Assembly: GCA_026874595.1 (NCBI GenBank) | Contig: CM049313.1 | Span: 74,952,659-75,016,658 of the forward strand | Length of the DNA stretch: 64,000 nucleotides | Reading direction: 5' to 3' | DNA from: Sipunculus nudus | Lineage: Eukaryota > Annelida > Sipuncula > Golfingiida > Sipunculidae | Shown: one piece after another, positions 12,208-23,722 of the stretch | How the letters are laid out: every line of letters begins with the position of its first letter | Numbering within the stretch: the first letter of the stretch is position 1 | Program-made: the position numbers and the translations under genes | Notes under the pieces: model-generated | Seen by the model: only the letters and a program-made list of their open reading frames with translations | Databases searched by the model: none | What the model was told of the DNA's origin: nothing

Positions 12208-13633
12208 AAAGGGTTATTCCGGCAAGGAAAATCGGCTGAAAAATCCTATAAAGCCGGCGTCACCTATCCAACGACCTCCGGCCGAATTGTTGATTGCAAG
12301 AAGGTCGCCGAATTTCAGACCCGCCAGGAGTCGAGCGTATTTTCGCTTTAATTCTACCCTGTCACATAACAGACTGGCCTCTGGCGGTGCCCTTTTAACA
12401 CAAGAGATCGAAATCCCCCGGCGGTCGTCAGTAACAAAGGAGAGTCGTGCGAAGCCCGCTCGACATAATGGCGGGCGCCGTCCGAATTTCAGGCGATGGT
12501 CAATTGGTCTGTCGATGCCCGCCCGACACCAGGGCAACGTCAGGGTGAGCTCCGCCTGACGTCTTGCCTGACGTCCTCCAACTTCCGCGCCTGAAGTATA
12601 TATAGGGTATATAATTATGTAAAAAGTTTTACACATCATATTTCTGGTGTCAGAGAGAGAGAGTAGAAAGCACTAACAAGAGGGGTTCTCTAGCACCGAG
12701 AAATGTTGAAAGTATCTCAAAATGCAGGGGATATATACCCGAGGGGTCGAATTCCTGATTTTACAAAAGAAGCCCGACTGGGGCCCGTAGAAGCCGCCCG
12801 ACGGCGGCCCAACACCAGCACGGAACGGACACCAGCACGTTCGACTTTGAACAAGTCGGCAGAATATGGGACGGGGTCGTACGAATATCGTAGGGAGCCC
12901 ATGCGGCGGTCGCGAAGCTCCGCCGACCTCTGTCCGAATTTGAAAGCAAAAATATCGTCTAACACCGTCGGATTGCTGCTCGTATATCAATCGAATGTTG
13001 GCCGGTGCCCGAGCAATCTACGGGCGCCGACTTTACGAGCTCTGCGACCTCAAAATGCGACATTTGGAAATCGCATGATTTGTGATCTAGTAAACACCGA
13101 CCATATTCCTGCAGAAAATGCCTTTTTTTGTGCTCGCCGAGAAGTCAGACAGGAAATTCGGTAGATGTGATGACGGAACCGAAAGAAATCGGCGGATTTA
13201 CAACCAACCTTTCATTCTATTTGTTATTTCAGACGCCACTAACAAAACTTTGAGACGAAATGAGAAGTGACCAAAATGACCGGAGAAATCTGGTGATCCA
13301 AAATCTGTAGAAGTGCGGGCACTCACCGCCCGGGGAGACTTGTAGATTTATCCGGCCGATTAAAAGAAATCGGTCGGCAAAAGAATTAGTAGATGAGAGG
13401 CCGGCCTTAAAGCCGATTTTGATCCGGCCTGAAAATTCAGTAGTGCACATGTGATGCCAGAACCGTAAAAAAGGCTGATTTTTAGCATTCTTTCATCATT
13501 TTATATGACGACAATCCGAAACATAAGTGAACAAAATGGTCGGAAAAATCTGGTAAAAATCACACGCGAAATCGGCAGGTGTGCGTCCACTCACAGGGCA
13601 GCGAGACTTGTAGATTCTTCTGCAAATATTTTA
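12208..13633. other. GC-richer, CpG-rich block of unknown origin
   Basis: Composition changes sharply where copy A ends. CG dinucleotides become frequent and words such as CCGAATTTCAG and GCCCGAC recur (12311, 12483, 12927 and elsewhere). TATATATAGGG occurs at 12597. Long overlapping open frames exist on both strands (the largest is 12703-13164, 153 codons), as expected in stop-poor GC-rich DNA, and none shows a recognisable domain. The 3' part is a tandem repeat, listed separately. Possibly the remains of an unidentified element. Confidence 0.5.
13152..13633. repeat. Two diverged copies of a ~277-bp tandem unit
   Basis: The order AATTCGGTAG, GATGACGGAACCG, CATTCT, AAGTGACCAAAATG, CGGAGAAATCTGGT, GGAGACTTGTAGATT seen at 13154-13350 returns at 13433-13620 with substitutions. 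The second copy abuts the Gmr1-like LTR that starts at 13634. Confidence 0.7.
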
Positions 13634-14165
13634 TGTTACGGAACCTAATATCAACAGATCACGTAGTCGTGACGATAATAATTTTGTAATGGAGATAAAA
13701 AATCAGATTCTGTAACACTAGGCTGCGTGAAATGTCTAGGGGAATGAATAAAGAAGTCAATGGTTTTTTGTTAACAAATAATTATAATTTATTCTTAAAA
13801 CAATCCTAACATTACAATACACTAAATCAATACAATTACACAGTAGAACAACAGTACAACAGCAAATCAATACGAGTATATAAATAAAGTGTACAGTACC
13901 TGGATACCACCACTGTCACAGCGACAAAAGGTCCTTTAAAACATATAATCCAGACGAAAAATTCACATGAATCTTCTCAGAGAGTAACAGTCCAGTTCAA
14001 TCACAAAATCAATTTGTTGTAATCCAAAAGTGAAGTTCTGATAGTGATCCCAAAGGCAAACTGAAGACTAATTAAAATCCGTTACACATTCGAAGAAAAG
14101 CTATAACTGCCGCAGTTATGGGAAAAGGTCCACAAACTGACCTACACTCTTCTATGTCCGCACAT
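13634..14165 (-). mobile_element. 3' LTR (partial) of the Gmr1-like element
   Basis: Matches the R-U5 part of the 18820-19621 LTR read in reverse, from the GGTTCCGTAACA terminus to the GCGGACA...GAAGAGTGT block. The U3 half is missing. The sequence passes directly from reverse-transcriptase code to LTR near 14158-14170, so one deletion removed the rest of RT, RNase H and the U3 region. Confidence 0.75.
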
Positions 14166-14690
14166 ACGGTAACTTCCATCTGGTTTTGGCACAAGAATAC
14201 AGAGTGAACTCCAGTTACTGTTACTAGGTTAAATAAAATCATTTTCCAGCAAATACTGAATCTCATCCTGTAGATACTTTTGCTTTTCTGGATTCAGTCT
14301 ATAAGGATGCTGCTTGACTGCGCTTGCCTCGCCAACATCGACGTCATGACACAATATGTTAGTTCGCGTTGGGATGTCACTAAACAAATGTTCATAATTC
14401 CGCAGCAACTTCTTGAAGTCTTGTTGTTGTTGTGCGGTAAGATGTGACAGTTTGGCATCCAGGTTGTTAAGCATGTCTGAGTATTTCAGTGGTACTGTTC
14501 CACACTGAATGTCTCCATCACACTTACAATCAGTATCTAATTTAACTGGGTCAGGGTAAGTTTTTACACAATTAACAGCAGTTACATTATGTACAACATC
14601 TGATGTTCTATTTCTGTCATAATATGGTTTCAACATGTTAACATGGCACAGTTGTTTCTTCTTACGTCTATCTGGTGTCAACAGTATGTA
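14166..14690 (-). pseudogene. Integrase C-terminus fused to reverse transcriptase N-terminus (remnant)
   Basis: One open frame (14229-14681) begins with the integrase tail motif CHVNMLKPYYDR. It then passes through an acidic linker into the entry segment of retroelement RT: the RT-proximal motif QHPYRLNPEKQ, then EIQYLLENDFI, and after a stop the motif PSNSNWSS and VPKPDGSYR. The RT palm with its catalytic Y-x-D-D is absent because of the deletion. This continuous frame is direct evidence that integrase precedes RT here. It is broken by an in-frame stop after NDFI. Confidence 0.8.
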
Positions 14691-15646
14691 ATTTAAATCA
14701 CTGACTTTCTTTTCAACAATGTAAGGACCAAAATACCTAGCTTGCAGAGGTCTGCCAGGGATGGGAAGTAAGGCAAGGCCCTTTCACCAGGCTCAAACGT
14801 CCTACTAACAGTGTGCTTGTCATATATTTTCATTTTACTTTGTGTAGTTTTTAGATTTGACTTTGCAATCTCACAAGCATTGTGTAGTTTAGTGCGAAAG
14901 TCTGAGACATACTGCAATAAACTAAGAGAATCAGGATTTTCAGAGTTTTTCTTTAAGCAGTTTTAATGGACCGCGAACTGAGTGTACAAAAACTAGTTCA
15001 AAGGGACTGAAACCCAAGGACTCTTAAGAGGATTCTCTGACAGCAAACAGCAATAGGTGGATTCTTTCATCCCAGTCTTTTTGTGTGTCATAACAATAAG
15101 TCCTACTCATTTTTTTAATGTCTGGTGAAAACGCTCGAGGGCGCCCTGACTTTCAGGATGGTATGGCGAAGAGCTGTACTGTTTTATACCTAGCTCAAGT
15201 ATAACTTGCTGGAATATGCCAGACATAAATTAGACCCTTGGTCAGACTGGATGGATTTTGTTAATCCAAAAGTTGTAAAAAAAACTTGGTCAGAGCCTTG
15301 ACAACACTTTTGGCATTAATTTTGCGCAATGGTATGGCCTCAGGGAACCTGGTAGATGTCATGAAGTATTCATGTCCAGATTATGTTTTGGGCAGTGGTG
15401 CAACACAATCAACAATAATCCTACTAAATGGTTCCTCGGAAGCAGGAATAGGCCTAGGTGGGGCCTTAGGAGGATTCTGATTGGGCTTGTATGGCATGAT
15501 TTACAACATTTTACAACAGCTGTCCAGATGTTGGACCAATGGAAATGTGTGCAAACTTTCTGATAAGATTTATTTCTACCTAAATGTCCAGACAAAGGAG
15601 CCTCTTGTGCCATGCTTGGAATTTCATTGCGATAGCTTTTGGGCAT
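14691..15646 (-). pseudogene. Integrase core of the Gmr1-like element (frameshifted)
   Basis: The upstream part shows the H2C2 zinc region (GHLGRNKSYQKV, then CCKSCH). The first zinc-ligand histidine appears changed to Q in QEAPLSGHLG. The DDE core follows over several frames: IIVDC (first Asp), SDQGSNF (second Asp), then PYHPESQGALERFHQ with the catalytic Glu, and DWDERIHLLLFAVRE. At least two frameshifts and one stop interrupt it. A few residues usually present before TSTRFPEA are deleted. Confidence 0.8.
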
Positions 15647-16059
15647 TACTATTTGATGTTTGATGGCTCACTCATCAACAGCGCATACATCAGGTGGTCG
15701 CATTTACGCATAAGCACTCCATATTTAACATAGAAACAAATTGGGTTCTGTGACAGTTCATCTTTAGAAAATGCCCTGGGAAACAAATATGAAATATCAG
15801 TGTCCTAATGCTTTTTCTGCGATAAGTTCTGACCTTGAGAATGCTGCATCCTGTACGGGCGAGTCATTAGACGAGTCACTAGTGACGCCCAGAGTGTTAT
15901 TATCTGGACCATTATCCTCATGTGTGTTATTCTTTGCCATAGATCTTTTTACAGCACATGAAGGATACAAACCAGGAATTTCCTGACTTTCAGGATCAGT
16001 GTCCTGTTCAAGTGACGGCTTTTCTGTTACTATTGGTACAGGTTGTACTTTGTCACCTG

Positions 16060-16295
16060 CAACATTATTGCCAAGCAGCAACTGAATTCCCTTAAATTTA
16101 AAGTAGTTCTAATGCCCACAGTAATATTTCCAGAAATCAAATCTGATTTAAATGGATACGGTGAAGCGGAACTGAACTGTGCTTGTCTGAAAACACACCA
16201 TTAAAAAGTGCATGTGCACCAGTAAAAGGCCTATTAGAAAATGGCCGTTTGCTAACATGAGAGTCTGGCCTGAACCAGTGTCCCTCAAAATTCTA
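16060..16295 (-). pseudogene. Retroviral-type aspartic protease remnant
   Basis: The minus strand encodes ILRDTGSGQTLM with the active-site D-T-G triad near 16273-16281. After a frameshift come the LISGNITVGI-like segment and, in another frame, LLLGNNVAGDKV (15797-16081 frame), the usual end of the protease in this group. It lies between the zinc knuckle and the integrase, as expected. Confidence 0.65.
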
Positions 16296-16844
16296 ATAGG
16301 GGAAGAATCTGAAACATCACTTGAAAGTGATACAAAACCATCATGTATGAATGGCTAAAATAACTCCATTTCAGAGTAAGGAGAGGAATCTACTACCTCA
16401 GTATCACCAAACACAGAACTGACACTGATAGTGTCAGTCATAAACTCTTTTTCAGAGTCATTAAAGGAATCTACACCATTATTACAATCAAACTCCTCTT
16501 GGGAGTCAACAGAGGAATTTTCCTCAGACAAACTTGTTTGTCATAAGAGGAACTGGCCTCATTTGAAATACTCTCGCAAGAGTCATAAAAGGACTTAGCC
16601 CTAGTTTAAGGATACTAAGGATTTGAAAGGACCCAGCCTTATTAAATTTTTCGCAGGAATCAAATGAGGTTTTTACCCCGCAAGCTACGGATTCTTCTTT
16701 GGATTCAGACGGCACGTTCGTCTCCATAGCATCAAATTCTTTTTTATAGTCAATAAAGGAGTTGTACCCCTTATTTACATGAAATGAGCCTGGCTCTTGT
16801 ACTATGCTATGCATAGATTTTGAAAAAAAAAAATAAGAACCTTT

Positions 16845-17953
16845 GGTTTATTTACAAGTTTCCAGCAGTCAGATATTAGATGACCTTCCTTTTTGCAGTA
16901 ATAACAGATTTCCTTGAAAATGACTGGCCTTGGTTGGATTTAGACACAGTGGACGTGGACTGAGGTGTAGCAATGGACTTTGCTGAAATATCAGGACCAC
17001 TAGTACCGGGTGACTGCGCTTTAAACTTCTTTTGACCATACTGATTTACATTTTTGTTTGTGAATGACTATTTTGATTTGCTAGTAAAGGACATGTTGTG
17101 TGTTAATGAATAATCATCAGCTAATTGAGTAGCAATGTCGTGTTTCAGGATTTTCTCTTCAAGAAAGGTTTTAACATCTGCGTTAATGTAGCGCTTAAAT
17201 TCTTCAAGTAAAATCAACTGGCGCAAATTGTCCGAATCTTTCATTACATTTTTAGAACTACACCAGCGAACAAACAACTGCTCTTTTGTCCTAGCAAATT
17301 CTACGTAGGTCTGTTCTTTGCGCTTTTCTCAATATCTGAATTTCTGGCGGTAAGCCTCCGGAACTAAATGATAACCTTTAAGGATTAACCGTTTAACCTG
17401 GCTTCTACTGAAAGCTCTGTATAAATTTCTCTTGCCTTGCCAGTCAACACACTTTGTAATAGCATAGTCCAATCATCCTTAGGCCATTTTAAATTTTCAA
17501 CTACCTTCTCAGCTACCTTCACAAAGTGTAAGAATATTAATCAACCTCTTTTTCTTGAAAAGGTGGGACAGGTCTAATGTGTTTAGTAACATAAAAACTG
17601 TGAGTTGAGGCAGAACGTAGATCATGTTCTAGTTTAAGTTTTTCTAACTCCAGTCGTTTTAACTCCATTCCTTTATCTCTTTCTCTTTTAATACTAGCTC
17701 ATGTTGCATTTCTAACTTTTTCAATTCTAACTGCATAGCTAGGCTATCATTTCTTGATGTTTCCACTTCACTCTCTTCAATTAAACCTTTTCTAACTAGA
17801 TCTTGCATGCTTTTAGCAATTTTAGGCTTTCTCAAAGCTTTGTCACACCTAGCCCTTAGTGTTGTCCCAAACGCAACAACTGATTTTTGTCAACTGTTCA
17901 AGTTGGTCAGGGTCGAGATCTTCAACAAATGTCTCAGGTTTAAAATCTGCCAT
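16845..17953 (-). pseudogene. Gag remnant with SCAN-like capsid and CCHC zinc knuckle
   Basis: It starts at an ATG at 17953 (MADFKPETFVEDLDPDQ). After a degenerate coiled, Lys/Glu-rich region comes the capsid: WPKDDWTMLLQSVLTGKARE and, in an intact frame at 17068-17277, RWCSSKNVMKDSDNLRQLIL followed by LLEEFKRYI...LADDYSLTHN. This pattern is shared by Gmr1-like gag and the vertebrate SCAN domain. The CCHC knuckle CYYCKKEGHLISDC (C-x2-C-x4-H-x4-C) lies near 16863-16905. Several frameshifts separate these pieces. Confidence 0.8.
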
Positions 17954-18340
17954 GTTAAGATGTTAAAACAATAACCGAAAAAAAAACCTGAGATAAATCT
18001 TGTAAACAATGTAATGTAAAAAATAAGTAATCTTGTAAACAATGTATTGTAAACAATGTGTCTAGACCTAATACATTTTCAAAACTATTAAGCATTCTCG
18101 AACAATCCAAAGAACCCAATTTTACACAACGAATAACGAACGCTGTGTTTCTACATACGCTGGTTTACACTTGGGCCGACCCGGCTCGGCCAGGCAAGAA
18201 GGCCCCAGATTAACATGCCCGCTGTTTACACGTCAGACCCCACGCGTGGACCGGGCTTCGCTGCCATAGAAAAGGCCAATGCCAGCGGTGCACATACACG
18301 TGTAAGACTGCTGCGTACAATAAAAGAGACATCTGTAACA
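17954..18340 (-). mobile_element. Partial 5' LTR and leader of the Gmr1-like element
   Basis: The outer end TGTTACAGATGTCTCTTTTA resembles the start of the 3192-3989 LTR (TGTTATAGGTGCTCCTTTTA) and of the 18820 LTR. Only ~390 bases separate it from the gag ATG, about half an LTR, so most of the 5' LTR has been lost. The GC-rich CCGGGTCGGCC stretch near 18180 belongs to this region. Confidence 0.55.
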
Positions 18341-18819
18341 ATTTGGCCTTTGTCTGGCTTAGAGAGCCTATAAGGCACACGTTTAAAGAAAGCTTTTTGA
18401 AGCATCATGTTTCAAATATTGTGACACTCTGTCTTACTTGTCTGTAAATCGATACATTATGTGGTAAAATCGATAAATTTGCAGAAAATTATTCCTGGTA
18501 CTGACGGGGTGAAACGATCTTTACATAACAGCCCACATTTGTCTAGATGTCTATTTTACTAGACCTTTTCCACGAGCATGCGAACTGCACGCAGCGGCTG
18601 TCTGCAGTGATCTGGTCCAGTTAGACAGCGTTTCGGGTGTCCAATCAGGTACTCTAAAAAATCTAGCGTTTGAGGAGAAAATAGGTTTTAAATACTTTTA
18701 TCATAAGATATTACAAACATGATATTTCTTGGCCAGTCGAGCAGACCCGAATACTTAGTATCAGTTATAGCCAACAGGCGTAGTTCTTGTGGTTAAAAGA
18801 TCTATGGCAGTGTGCATTT

Positions 18820-19621
18820 TGTTACATGCATCTGTTTATTATGCGCCTGGCGTTCTGATTTCTGGGCCTGCTTTGGGAACCGCACTTCGTGAACCCTGAC
18901 TTTTAGTAAACACAGTAATCGGTGTAGTATATAAATTTCGGGTCTGTTCATGCGCTATGGGCGCGTGTGTATTATTGTGTACTCTAGAGGGTTCCAGAAT
19001 GGAAGTTTCCGGGCTTCGGGTGAAAAAAACTATAAATAAGGACTGTGTTTAAAGCCGGCAGAGAGAAAAATACCAGCGGACACGGAAGAGTGTGACTCTC
19101 ACGTCAGTGTTTCTTTGGGACCTTTCCGATAATTGCAGAACTTACAGGACTCCAATGGGTTTGATACATACTTTATATATGGATTGTCTTCAGTTTGCCT
19201 TTGGGATTATTACCAGAACTTCACTTTTGGATTGAAACAGGTTGTTTTCTAGTTTAAATCAGAAGTTTCGCTGGGAAGATTTATTTGAACTACAAACGTG
19301 GATTATTTGTATTAAAGGACTGTTGTTGAGCTGTGACAGTGGTGGTATCCAGAAATCAAAGCTAAGGACACGGACACTCTGGTGATGTACATTTTATTAT
19401 TGATATACTCTGTAATTGTATTGATTTAGTGTATTGTAATGTTAGGATTGTTCTAAGAATAAGTTATAATTATTTGTTAACGAAATAACCACTGACTTCT
19501 TTATTCATTCCCCTAGACATTTCACGCTGCCTAGTGTTGCGGAATCTTATTTTTTTTATCTCCGTCACAAGATTTATGCTCGTCACGATTACGCAATCTG
19601 TTATTATTAGGTTCCGTAACA
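18820..19621 (+). mobile_element. Solo LTR of the Gmr1-like family (802 bp)
   Basis: TGTTACATGC...GGTTCCGTAACA, with TG/CA ends and short inverted termini (TGTTAC/GTAACA). A TATAAATAAGG box lies near 19031. The sequence from about 19070 to the end matches the LTRs at 13634-14165 and 3192-3989 in reverse. It interrupts copy B at a point where copy A reads straight through (GTGTGCATACATAG at about 9370). No clean target duplication can be read. Confidence 0.82.
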
Positions 19622-20879
19622 ATACGTACAAAATTAAGAATTTTATTGGGACAAAACATTAAAATATAAACTCCACTCTGATGTAGATATACATTTTAAA
19701 TGGGCAATGTGCAAACGGAAGGTTTGCCGTCTGGTGCTTATTGTTTCGGTGGTTGCAAATTTTAGATTTCATTTGTACAAAGATGACATTCTCGTTTGCG
19801 TTATTTATGCCAGTGGTAGGCGACTGGGCTTAAATTAAGTGTGTTTGAAATTAAGTATGTTTCCTGGTATACTTTACTTTGCACAGAAAATACAAAGTGA
19901 TCTGATTGGCTAGATCGTGACGTCATGTACAATATAAAACTGAATAATATAAAACAATCGACCGTGTTTGCCCTCTTCTTGCTGGTTCTTACACTACATC
20001 GAGGACTGGCCAGAAATGGCATGTTTTATTGAAATTGGAATTTCGTGTGACACAGGTTTTGGCTATGGCTAGCTGGCATTTGACGCTCTAACAAGCCTAG
20101 CGCCAATCCTTGACCGTGTGTGCAGTGTAGCCTTGACGTACATCTTCCAGATATATGGTGTTGATTGCAACTACAATGGTTTAAACAGGTTGGAAAGTGT
20201 TGCTATGATTTAAAGACGGCCATGTTCAAAGAACAGTCGCCTTAACTCTCCGCTTTCTTTCACCGCCACGCCAGTTTCCTGTCAAATAGCCCATTAGTAC
20301 TCTTTTTTTATTGCTTTCCGTGGGGTCGACTACCTGTGTGTAGTCGTTTTCTTTATACTTGAATTATAAAGGTCTAGGTTGCTAGGTGGAGAAAAACGAT
20401 TGCTCATCACGTCATGGCTCATACCTGCGTATATAATTTTCTTTGTTCTTTTTCTGGAGAATGTGCTTATTGACACTTATATGTGATTGACATAAATATG
20501 TAAATGAAATATATGAACTGTATACCATATATTTGCCTGATTATGTTTTTGCCACTTAAAATGTGGCAGCATCTTAATGTTGTAAGAGAAAATATGTGTG
20601 TCAACCATATTTATTTTTACTTAATTATTCATTGAGATTTCTATTTGTCAGATTTCTCTGATTTATACACTATCAAGCAGTAAACGGTAACAAGTAATGT
20701 CATAATGAATGTGGAGCATAACTGAACAAGCATTCCATTTGAGCTTGTCAAGAATTTAAATAGTAACAGAAATTCTGGCTACATGAAAGAAGGCTAGTCT
20801 GAATTCCACATCTGGTGGAACGATATTAAAATGTAACCAAAAAAGAGAATGAGATATTGATTCAAATAAAGAAGTGTTA

Positions 20880-21177
20880 GGCTAAAAAAGATATGGTTCT
20901 AAGGCACTTTTTTCACAAATCAATGCGGGCGGGCGATATTTTATTTATTTTAACTGTTTCGCGTGTTTCGATAAAAATTTAATATGATCAGGGAAAAGCA
21001 TGAAAACAACAGAATTTTTGGCTTAACAGGTAAAAGCACAACATAACATAGGAAATCTTATCAAAATTGTTTTATTTTATCTTCTTGAAAGATGAACATT
21101 AAAATAATAAATTCGATGTGGGGGTTAAAATTGATGCGGGCGGTTCCTGAGAACCAGAACATTTTTTTTATTTGGCC
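20880..21177 (+). mobile_element. PIF/Harbinger-like MITE (298 bp, TTA target duplication)
   Basis: Terminal inverted repeats GGCTAAAAAAGATATGGTTCT / GGCCAAATAAAAAA...TGTTCTGG (right end reversed) are flanked by TTA on both sides (20877-20879, 21178-21180). A second copy in opposite orientation lies at 39740-40056, shares the internal word GATCAGGGAAAAGCATG and is flanked by TAA. A three-base TWA duplication with GG-starting ends is the Harbinger signature. There is no coding capacity. Copy A lacks it. Confidence 0.78.
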
Positions 21178-21228
21178 TTACAAGCGGGTGTTTTTATGTA
21201 GATAGCGCTATAGTATATTCTATTCCAG

Positions 21229-23086
21229 GGTAATCGTGCAATATAACGGACCCATGTTACGCTCTCTCACAAATAAGTGTGACCACATTTCACTAAAATT
21301 TTTTTTGCATGATAAAGTTGACGATCCGGCGCATCTAATGATATCATATTTTGTATGTTATTTATATATTCATTTTGCTACAAACTGTCGAAAAAGGGTA
21401 GTTTGCCGAAAATACCCAAAATGACGTCGTGTCAAAGACGTTCTGAGCCGACGTCATGAATCCACAGTAATATACATATATACCATGTTAAACATTTAGA
21501 TGATGTCTTATAAAATTTACAGTCAATATATAATATTACCCATATATGTTTATACTTTTTTACCTCTTTTTATCCACATTTCACTTGATGTACGTTCAAG
21601 GTGACGACGCCCTGCCGCCAGAACGTAAACAAATGTCGAGTGTCACGTGACAAGTCATGCACTTAAAATCAAGAGAGACACGGGAGAAACACGTTCGTCC
21701 GCATTATGTTACAACATTTTTTGTTATACTAACATAATCATATCCTTATTTTTAATAAAATAATTATTAAGTGTGACAACATTTATTAGTTATAATGAAT
21801 GACATTATTAAGGTGTGATCTCTTTTTTATAAATTGTGTGACCACATATAGTAGTTAGAAATAGTAAAAAAAGGTGTTGTGACCACATTTAAATATATTC
21901 TTACATCATCATATCCCTTATTTTTTCCTAATTTAATCCTGAATTTTTTTTTCAAACCAAGAGACCATATTTTTTACCAATAAAAAAATAAGTTGTGACC
22001 ACATTTTATTTGACCAGCCATATAAGTTTGTATTATATATAGAATATTATACAATGTGGTCACATATGGTGTGACCACATTTTTAAAAATAAATTTTGCC
22101 AAAAATAAGTTGTGACCACATTTTATTTGACCAGCCATATAAGTTTGTATTATATATAGAATATTATAAAATGTTGTCACATATGGTGTGACCACATTTT
22201 TCACCAAAGAATATTGACAAAAATAAGGTGTGACCACATTTTATTTTACCAGCCTAATAAGTTTGTATTATATATATAATATTATAAAATGTTGTCACAT
22301 ATGGAGTGACCACATATTTCACAATAAATATTGACAAAAATAAGTTGTGACCACATTTTATTTCACCAGCCATATAAGTTTGTATTATAAATAGAATATT
22401 ATAAAATGTGGTCACATAAGTGTGACCATATTTTTTACCAATAAAAAAAATAAGTTGTGACCACATTTTATTTGAACAGCCATAAAAGTTTGTATTATAT
22501 ATAGAATATTATAAAATGTGGTCACATATGGCGTGACCACATTTTTTAAAATAAATTTTGCCAAAAATAAGTTGTGACCACATTTTACTTGACCAGCCAT
22601 ATAAGTTTGTTTTATATATAGAATATTATAAAATGTGGTCACATATGGTGTGACCACATTTTTCACCAAAGAATATTGACAAAAATAAGGTGTGACCACA
22701 TTTTATTTGACCAGCCTAATAAGTTTGTATTATATATATAATATTATAAAATGTTGACACATATGGGGTAACCACATTTTTCACAATAAATATTGACAAA
22801 AATAAGGTGTGACCACATTTTATTTGACCAGCCATATAAGTTTGTATTATAAATAGAATATTATAAAATGTGGTCACATATGGTGTGACCACATTTTTCA
22901 CCAAAGTATATTGACAAAAATAAGGTGTGACCACATTTTATTTGACCAGCCATATAAGTTTGTATTATAAATAGAATATGATAAAATGTGGTCACATCAG
23001 TGTGACCACATTTTTTAACAATAAATATTGACAAAAATAAGGTGTGACCACATTTTATTTGACAAGCCATATAAGTTTGCATTATA

Positions 23087-23128
<42 letters not shown>

Positions 23129-23663
23129 ATATATTATAAAATGTGGTCACATCGTGTGAACACATTTTTTACAATAAACTTTGCCAAAAATAAGTTGTGA
23201 CCACATTTTACTTGACCAGCCATAAAAGTTTGTATTATATATAGAATATTATAAAATGTGGTCACATATGGTGTGACTACATTTTTCTACAAAGAATATT
23301 GGCAAAAATAAGGTGCGACCACATTTTATTTGACCAGCCTAATAAGTTTGTATTATATATATAATATTTTTTTTTATCACATAAGGTGTGACCACAATTT
23401 ATTTGACCAGCCATATAAGTTTGTATTATATATAGAATATTATAAAATGTGGTCACATAAAGTGTTGTGGTCACATAAGGTGTGACCACATTTTTTACAA
23501 TAAATATTGACAAAAATAAGGTGTGACCACATTTTATTTGAACAGCCATATATGTTTGTATTATATATATAATATTATAAATTATGGTCACATATGGCGT
23601 GACCACGTTTATTACCAATGAATATTAACAAAAATAAGGTGTGACCATATTTTATTTGACCAG

Positions 23664-23722
<59 letters not shown>

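Larger units (their letters stand above)
13634..18340 (-). mobile_element. Decayed Gmr1-like LTR retrotransposon (gag-PR-IN-RT order)
   Basis: A minus-strand retroelement bounded by LTR ends: TGTTACAGATG starting at 18340 and GGTTCCGTAACA ending at 13634. The inside reads gag with a SCAN-like capsid, CCHC zinc knuckle, aspartic protease, integrase (zinc domain and DDE core), then the N-terminal part of reverse transcriptase. Integrase upstream of RT is the reverse of standard Ty3/gypsy order and defines the Gmr1-like group, whose gag is also the proposed source of the vertebrate SCAN domain. Many frameshifts and stops are present, RT catalytic and RNase H regions are deleted, and the 5' LTR is partial. 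It cannot move by itself. No convincing target duplication is seen at the ends. Confidence 0.85.

Noticed and set aside
12703-13164. 153-codon open frame as a gene
   Set aside because: Equally long frames overlap on the other strand in the same GC-rich block, composition is Arg/Pro-rich by base bias, and no motif is recognised.
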